NCBI GenBank assembly: GCA_007133145.1
Contig: SLNF01000250.1
Coordinates: 1-35,524 of the forward strand
From: Nitriliruptorales bacterium
Lineage (GTDB): Bacteria; Actinomycetota; Nitriliruptoria; Euzebyales; Egibacteraceae
Direction of reading: 5' to 3'
DNA: 35,524 nt
Shown here: positions 32,347 through 35,524 of the stretch, piece after piece
How the letters are laid out: each line of letters starts with the position of its first letter
Numbering within the stretch: the stretch's first letter is position 1
Translations under genes and position numbers: made by a program
Notes under the pieces: model-generated
What the model was told of the DNA's origin: nothing
The model's database searches: none
Seen by the model: only the letters and a program-made list of their open reading frames with translations

Positions 32347-32817
32347 TCAGGAGACGACGATCTCGCGCAACGCGGGCAGCCAGAGGCACGCCGTCGTCGT
32401 GCGACGTTCGAGCTCGTTGACGAGCAGTCCCTGGACCCTGCTGGCCACCGCAGCGCCGAGCCGCGGGTCGACGCCTCGCTCGAGGCAGGTCAGCACCCGG
32501 CCATGGAAGCCGTAGAGGCCGCCGATCTCGTCTGCGGCGTCGTGCTGACCGCGTGCGTGGAGCGTGGCGATGAGGGCGAGCCACAACTCGTGGTCGAGCT
32601 CGACCACCGCGGGGTGGACGCCCTCGTCGGGGGCTGCTTCGAGGGCGTGCTCCAGCGCGGTGGCCTCGCGGCGCAGGAAGGCCTCCGCGTCGGCCTCGTC
32701 GGACGGGAACGGCTTCGGGTGCTGCCTCGCGCGTGCCTCGTCCACGAGCCGCGACACCTCCGCCGATGCCTGGGTCCACGGTCCACACCGTGACGCGTAC
32801 GCTGAGGTCTTCGGCAT
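32347..32817 (-). CDS. Hypothetical protein upstream of DAHP synthase
   Basis: 156 residues; family not recognised. Predicted all-helical and soluble, with WTQASAEVSRLVDEARARQH, FLRREATALEHALEAAPDEG, ELDHELWLALIATLHARGQH and a C-terminal segment RLGAAVASRVQGLLVNELER. No membrane, signal or metal motif stands out, apart from scattered His residues in HPAVVELDHELW. TACCCT lies five bases before ATG 32817 with no Shine-Dalgarno, fitting a leaderless gene. Same strand as, and 67 bases from, the DAHP synthase gene, so possibly co-transcribed; divergent from fpg. Confidence 0.72.
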   Translation of the reverse strand: MPKTSAYASRCGPWTQASAEVSRLVDEARARQHPKPFPSDEADAEAFLRREATALEHALEAAPDEGVHPAVVELDHELWLALIATLHARGQHDAADEIGGLYGFHGRVLTCLERGVDPRLGAAVASRVQGLLVNELERRTTTACLWLPALREIVVS

Positions 32818-32822
32818 TACCA

Positions 32823-32828
32823 AGGGTA
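32823..32828 (-). promoter_or_regulatory. -10 box of the unknown gene at 32817
   Basis: TACCCT on the minus strand, the same hexamer as the rnpB -10 box, five bases before the ATG. Confidence 0.45.
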
Positions 32829-32898
32829 AGGTTGAGAGCCTCCTTCGGCGTCGCGCCCGAGGAGGCCGTGGGCGCCGGCACGCGCGATCATGGTCGGC

Positions 32899-33711
32899 GT
32901 GCCCGAGCTGCCCGAGGTCGAGAGCGTCCGCCGCCAGCTGCTGCCCCGTCTCGCGGGGCGGACCATCCGTGCCGTCGACGCGGTGCCCCAGGCCCGCTTC
33001 AGCGGGCTCCCGCGTGCGGCCGGGGCGACGGTCACCGACCTGCGCCGACGCGGGAAGTACCTCCTCGCCGCCCTCGATGCCGCGCAGGGTCCCCTCGAGC
33101 TCGTCGCCCACCTCGGCATGACCGGGGCGTTCCGCCTCCGCGACGAGGAGGGCTGGGAGCCCGATGCCTACGTGCGGGCCACGCTCGTCCTCGATGACGG
33201 CGTGCTCGACTTCCGGGACGTGCGCCGCTTCGGTCGCCTCTCCGTCGTCGACGCCGGCGACTACGCCGGGATCCCCACGCTCGCCGCCCTCGGCCCCGAG
33301 CCGCTGTCACCCGCCTTCACCCCCGACGGCCTGCACGCCGCTCTCGCGGCGTCGCGACAGCCGGTCAAGGCCCAGCTGCTCAGCCAGCGGCCGGTGGCCG
33401 GGGTCGGCAACATCTACGCCGACGAGGCCCTGTGGCAGGCGCGGATCAACCCGCGTAGCCGGCGGGTCGGCCCCGAGCGCTCGGCGCGGCTGTGGGCGGC
33501 CCTGCGCGAGGTGCTCGCCGCGGCGATCGAGCGCGAGGGCACGACCTTCCGTGACTACCAGATGGTCAACGGCCAGTCGGGGCGTTACGCCACCCACCTC
33601 GCCGCCTACGGTCAGGCGGGGCGGCCCTGCCGCCGCTGCGGCGACCCGCTGCGGGCGACCACCGTCGCCGGACGCGGGACGACCTACTGCCCGGCCTGCC
33701 AGCGACGCTGA
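32899..33711 (+). CDS. fpg: Bifunctional DNA-formamidopyrimidine glycosylase / AP lyase
   Basis: 270 residues. These enzymes use the N-terminal proline exposed after Met removal as nucleophile, so the start must precede PELPEVESVRRQLL directly; that selects GTG 32899 rather than the upstream ATG 32890, which would add three residues. Other landmarks are RRRGKYLLAAL (Lys of the beta-elimination loop), LVAHLGMTGAF, DVRRFGRL, VAGVGNIYADEALWQARI (helix-two-turn-helix) and a C-terminal zinc finger, CRRCGDPL and YCPACQRR. It removes 8-oxoguanine and other oxidised bases. No Shine-Dalgarno is seen. Converges on clpP with five bases between the stops. Confidence 0.95.
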   Translation: MPELPEVESVRRQLLPRLAGRTIRAVDAVPQARFSGLPRAAGATVTDLRRRGKYLLAALDAAQGPLELVAHLGMTGAFRLRDEEGWEPDAYVRATLVLDDGVLDFRDVRRFGRLSVVDAGDYAGIPTLAALGPEPLSPAFTPDGLHAALAASRQPVKAQLLSQRPVAGVGNIYADEALWQARINPRSRRVGPERSARLWAALREVLAAAIEREGTTFRDYQMVNGQSGRYATHLAAYGQAGRPCRRCGDPLRATTVAGRGTTYCPACQRR

Positions 33712-33716
33712 GCAGG

Positions 33717-34319
33717 CTACACCCCGCCGTGACGGGTGTGGACCTCGTCGATCGCGCCGTACTCCACGGCTTCCTCCGCAGAGAGCCAGAAGTCGCGGTC
33801 GGCGTCGCGACGGATCGTCTCGAGGGTCTGGCCGGTGCGCTCGGCGAGGATCTCGTAGAGCCGCTCGCGGAGGTAGACGATCTGCTTGGCCTGGATCTGG
33901 ATGTCGACGGCCTGCCCGCGCGCCCCGCCGAGGGGCTGGTGGAACATGATGCGGGCGTTCTGCGTCGCCGAGCGCGTGCCCGTCGGGGTCGCGAGAAGGA
34001 ACGCCGCCGCTGACGCGGCGATGCCGACGCAGACGGTGTTGACCTTCGACCGCATGATGTGCATGACGTCATACACGGCGAACATCCCGGAGACGAGGCC
34101 ACCGGGGGAGTTGATGTAGAGCGTGACGTCCTCGTCGGACTCGGCGTCGAGCGACATGAGTTGCGCCACGAGCGTGTCGGCGACGGTGTCCTCGATCGGT
34201 CCCCGCAGGTAGAGGATGCGGTTGTCGTAGAGCCGGCGGAAGGTGCTCGCCTGCGCGAGGTGCTCGAAGGGCAGCTCCTCGCTCTCCGCGCGCGGGTGGG
34301 GGAGCGAACGATCGTCCAT
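33717..34319 (-). CDS. clpP: ClpP family ATP-dependent protease proteolytic subunit, divergent paralogue
   Basis: 200 residues. The Ser/His/Asp triad is present: Ser103 in GIAASAAAFLLA, His127 in MFHQPLGG and Asp176 in DADRDFWLSAEEAVEYG. YDNRILYLRGPIEDTVADTL and INSPGGLVSGMFAVYDVM are typical. Compared with standard ClpP, the AASMG nucleophile loop reads AASAA, and the Ser-His distance is 24 rather than 25 residues. The protein therefore belongs to a divergent actinobacterial subgroup. No second clpP, clpX or clpC lies in the window. ATG 34319 has GAGG about eight bases upstream. It converges on fpg and is divergent from the IclR-type gene. Confidence 0.9.
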   Translation of the reverse strand: MDDRSLPHPRAESEELPFEHLAQASTFRRLYDNRILYLRGPIEDTVADTLVAQLMSLDAESDEDVTLYINSPGGLVSGMFAVYDVMHIMRSKVNTVCVGIAASAAAFLLATPTGTRSATQNARIMFHQPLGGARGQAVDIQIQAKQIVYLRERLYEILAERTGQTLETIRRDADRDFWLSAEEAVEYGAIDEVHTRHGGV

Positions 34320-34364
34320 GCGGAAAACCTCACGGGTCGTGGCCGTCGGTGGGCGCGGCGCGCC

Positions 34365-34370
34365 AGCGTA
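34365..34370 (-). promoter_or_regulatory. Candidate -10 box of clpP
   Basis: TACGCT on the minus strand, about 45 bases before ATG 34319, the same hexamer as in front of the RecB-like gene. This transcript would have a leader with its own GAGG ribosome site. Confidence 0.35.
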
Positions 34371-34489
34371 GCACCGGCAGGCCCAACCCCGGCTTGACGG
34401 CGGGAGCCGAGCGGGAAACACTCGCCCCCCGGTGACGGATCGCCGCCGGGGCGGGAGGTCGTCGCCGCGGCAGCGACGAGGGGGTGCCG

Positions 34490-35242
34490 ATGGGCCCGAA
34501 CGCGTCCGAGGTAACGGAAGGCGAAGGGAGCAGGTCACGCACGCTCGGTCGGGGGATCGCCGTGCTCCACGCGCTCGCGGCCGCGCCCGACGGGGCCACC
34601 GTCGCCGGGCTGTCGACGGCGACCGGTCTCGACCGCGCCGTCCTCTACCGGCTGCTCGGCACCCTCGGCGACGAGGGCCTCGTCGTGCGTGACAACGGCT
34701 CCCGTCGCTACCGGCTCGGTGTCGCGCTCATCGAACTCGGCGCGAGGGCGGCGCGCGGTCTCGAGGTGCGCCGGCACGCCCTGCCGGGGATGCGCCAACT
34801 GCTCGAGCAGGTGCGCGAGGCGGTCTGCCTCGCCGTGCGCGACCGTGGCGACGTCGTCGTCGTCGACCGTCTCGAGCCTCCGGGGAGGGGCACGCGTATC
34901 GGCTACCCCGTGGGCCTTCGCCATCCGCTCGGCGTCAACGCCCATGGGAGGGCGGTGCTCTCCCGGCTCGACGCCGAGGCGGGCGAGGACCTCGCGAGCC
35001 ACCCCGGCGCCGATCCCCTCACCGACCGGGCCCGCGGCTTCGCGATCGCCACCGACGAGGCTGGGGGCGAGATCGTCTCGGTCGCCGCGCCGATCCTCGA
35101 CGCCGACGGCGACGGGATCGCGAGCGTGGGCATCGTCGCCCCTTCGAGCCGCGTGCAGGACCCTGCGCTGCTCGGCCCCCCGGTGCGCGCGCTGGGGCGC
35201 GAGGTCTCCCGCCGCCTCGGCTACCGCGAGGAGGCCACCTAG
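34490..35242 (+). CDS. IclR family transcriptional regulator
   Basis: 250 residues. Residues about 18-80 form the winged helix-turn-helix (LGRGIAVLHALAAAPDGATV, LSTATGLDRAVLYRLLGTL, GSRRYRLG). Residues 95-245 form the IclR effector domain (VCLAVRDRGDVVVVDRLEPP, PLGVNAHGRAVLSRL, IVSVAAPILDADG, ASVGIVAPSSR). The effector cannot be inferred. GAGGGGG five bases before ATG 34490 favours it over GTG 34484, which overlaps the ribosome site. The likely target is not clear: clpP is divergent (170 bases apart) and the downstream gene is on the other strand. Confidence 0.92.
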   Translation: MGPNASEVTEGEGSRSRTLGRGIAVLHALAAAPDGATVAGLSTATGLDRAVLYRLLGTLGDEGLVVRDNGSRRYRLGVALIELGARAARGLEVRRHALPGMRQLLEQVREAVCLAVRDRGDVVVVDRLEPPGRGTRIGYPVGLRHPLGVNAHGRAVLSRLDAEAGEDLASHPGADPLTDRARGFAIATDEAGGEIVSVAAPILDADGDGIASVGIVAPSSRVQDPALLGPPVRALGREVSRRLGYREEAT

Positions 35243-35524
35243 CCGAGCACGAGTCGGATGACGAGGAGCCCGACGATCCCGCCCGCAGCGAGCAGCAGCA
35301 GGCCGCCGAGCACGGTGAGCAGGATCGTCACCGCTCGGCGACCGCCCCCACCCTCCTCGTCGTAGTCGTCGTCATCGAAGCGCATCGCCTCCTCGGCGGT
35401 GCCACCGTCGACGGGTTCATCGACGCCCTCGGCCGGCCGCGCCGGGCTTGGGTCGCCGCCGCCGATGCGGATCGGCTCACGGGCGGGCGGGGGGGCGGCG
35501 AGCTCCTCGTCGTCGGCGCTGAAC
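35239..35524 (-). CDS. C-terminal part of an acidic single-pass membrane protein (partial)
   Basis: Only the last 95 residues lie in the window. The frame runs FSADDEELAAPPPAREPIR, then an Asp/Glu-rich segment (EEAMRFDDDDYDEEGGGGRR), then one strongly hydrophobic helix (VTILLTVLGGLLLLAAGGIV) ending LLVIRLVLG. The N-terminal domain is off the right edge, so function is unknown; a tail-anchored or C-terminally anchored envelope protein is the simplest reading. The stop codon overlaps the end of the IclR-type gene by four bases on the opposite strand. Confidence 0.65.
   Translation of the reverse strand, partial: FSADDEELAAPPPAREPIRIGGGDPSPARPAEGVDEPVDGGTAEEAMRFDDDDYDEEGGGGRRAVTILLTVLGGLLLLAAGGIVGLLVIRLVLG

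Overview
The window is very GC-rich chromosomal DNA with G/C-dominated third codon positions. It carries genes typical of Actinomycetota: a MarP-like periplasmic protease, a class II DAHP synthase, a two-ACT-domain SerB, a DUF368/PopT flippase and the Nif3 / C4-zinc-ribbon / type A RNase P RNA cluster. Many start codons lack a Shine-Dalgarno sequence and instead have a TAnnnT -10 box 5-8 bases upstream, as expected for leaderless actinobacterial mRNAs. I would place it among deep-branching, non-streptomycete Actinomycetota (for example Nitriliruptoria/Euzebya-like), but that is inference.

Bases 1-5900 are an accessory, decaying region. An FGGY carbohydrate-kinase gene is broken by the 3' half of an old group II intron. 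The reverse transcriptase (RT) gene of that old intron is itself interrupted, inside its conserved GFDFLG motif, by a second, apparently complete group II intron encoding a 611-aa RT/maturase with an intact YADD site. The result is a nested, twintron-like arrangement. Beyond the old RT fragment lies a frameshifted short-chain dehydrogenase pseudogene, then a tRNA-Val(UAC), an ion-channel-like remnant and a 14-bp tandem repeat.

Bases 5900-35524 are densely packed, mostly housekeeping genes. In order: an SGNH hydrolase plus MBOAT acyltransferase pair (minus strand; probable surface-glycan acylation); PhzF-like, Dabb, Nif3-like and zinc-ribbon genes, then rnpB (plus); a polyamine-type ABC importer (binding lipoprotein, two permeases, ATPase) followed closely by an MGH1/GH63-like glycoside hydrolase and a translationally coupled isochorismatase-like hydrolase; a Cof-type HAD phosphatase; a stand-alone RecB/Cas4-like nuclease divergent from popT; a minus-strand aminotransferase / PEBP-like / S9 peptidase set; dps facing serB; a small unknown gene overlapping a threonine/serine dehydratase tail to tail; marP facing the class II DAHP synthase across a palindrome that contains both stop codons; an unknown gene divergent from fpg; a divergent clpP paralogue; an IclR-family regulator; and the C-terminal end of an acidic single-pass membrane protein.

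The most unusual feature is the intron-inside-an-intron at 687-3919. The younger intron sits at a site encoding a motif shared by group II RTs, which suggests, but does not prove, that it can home into other group II introns.
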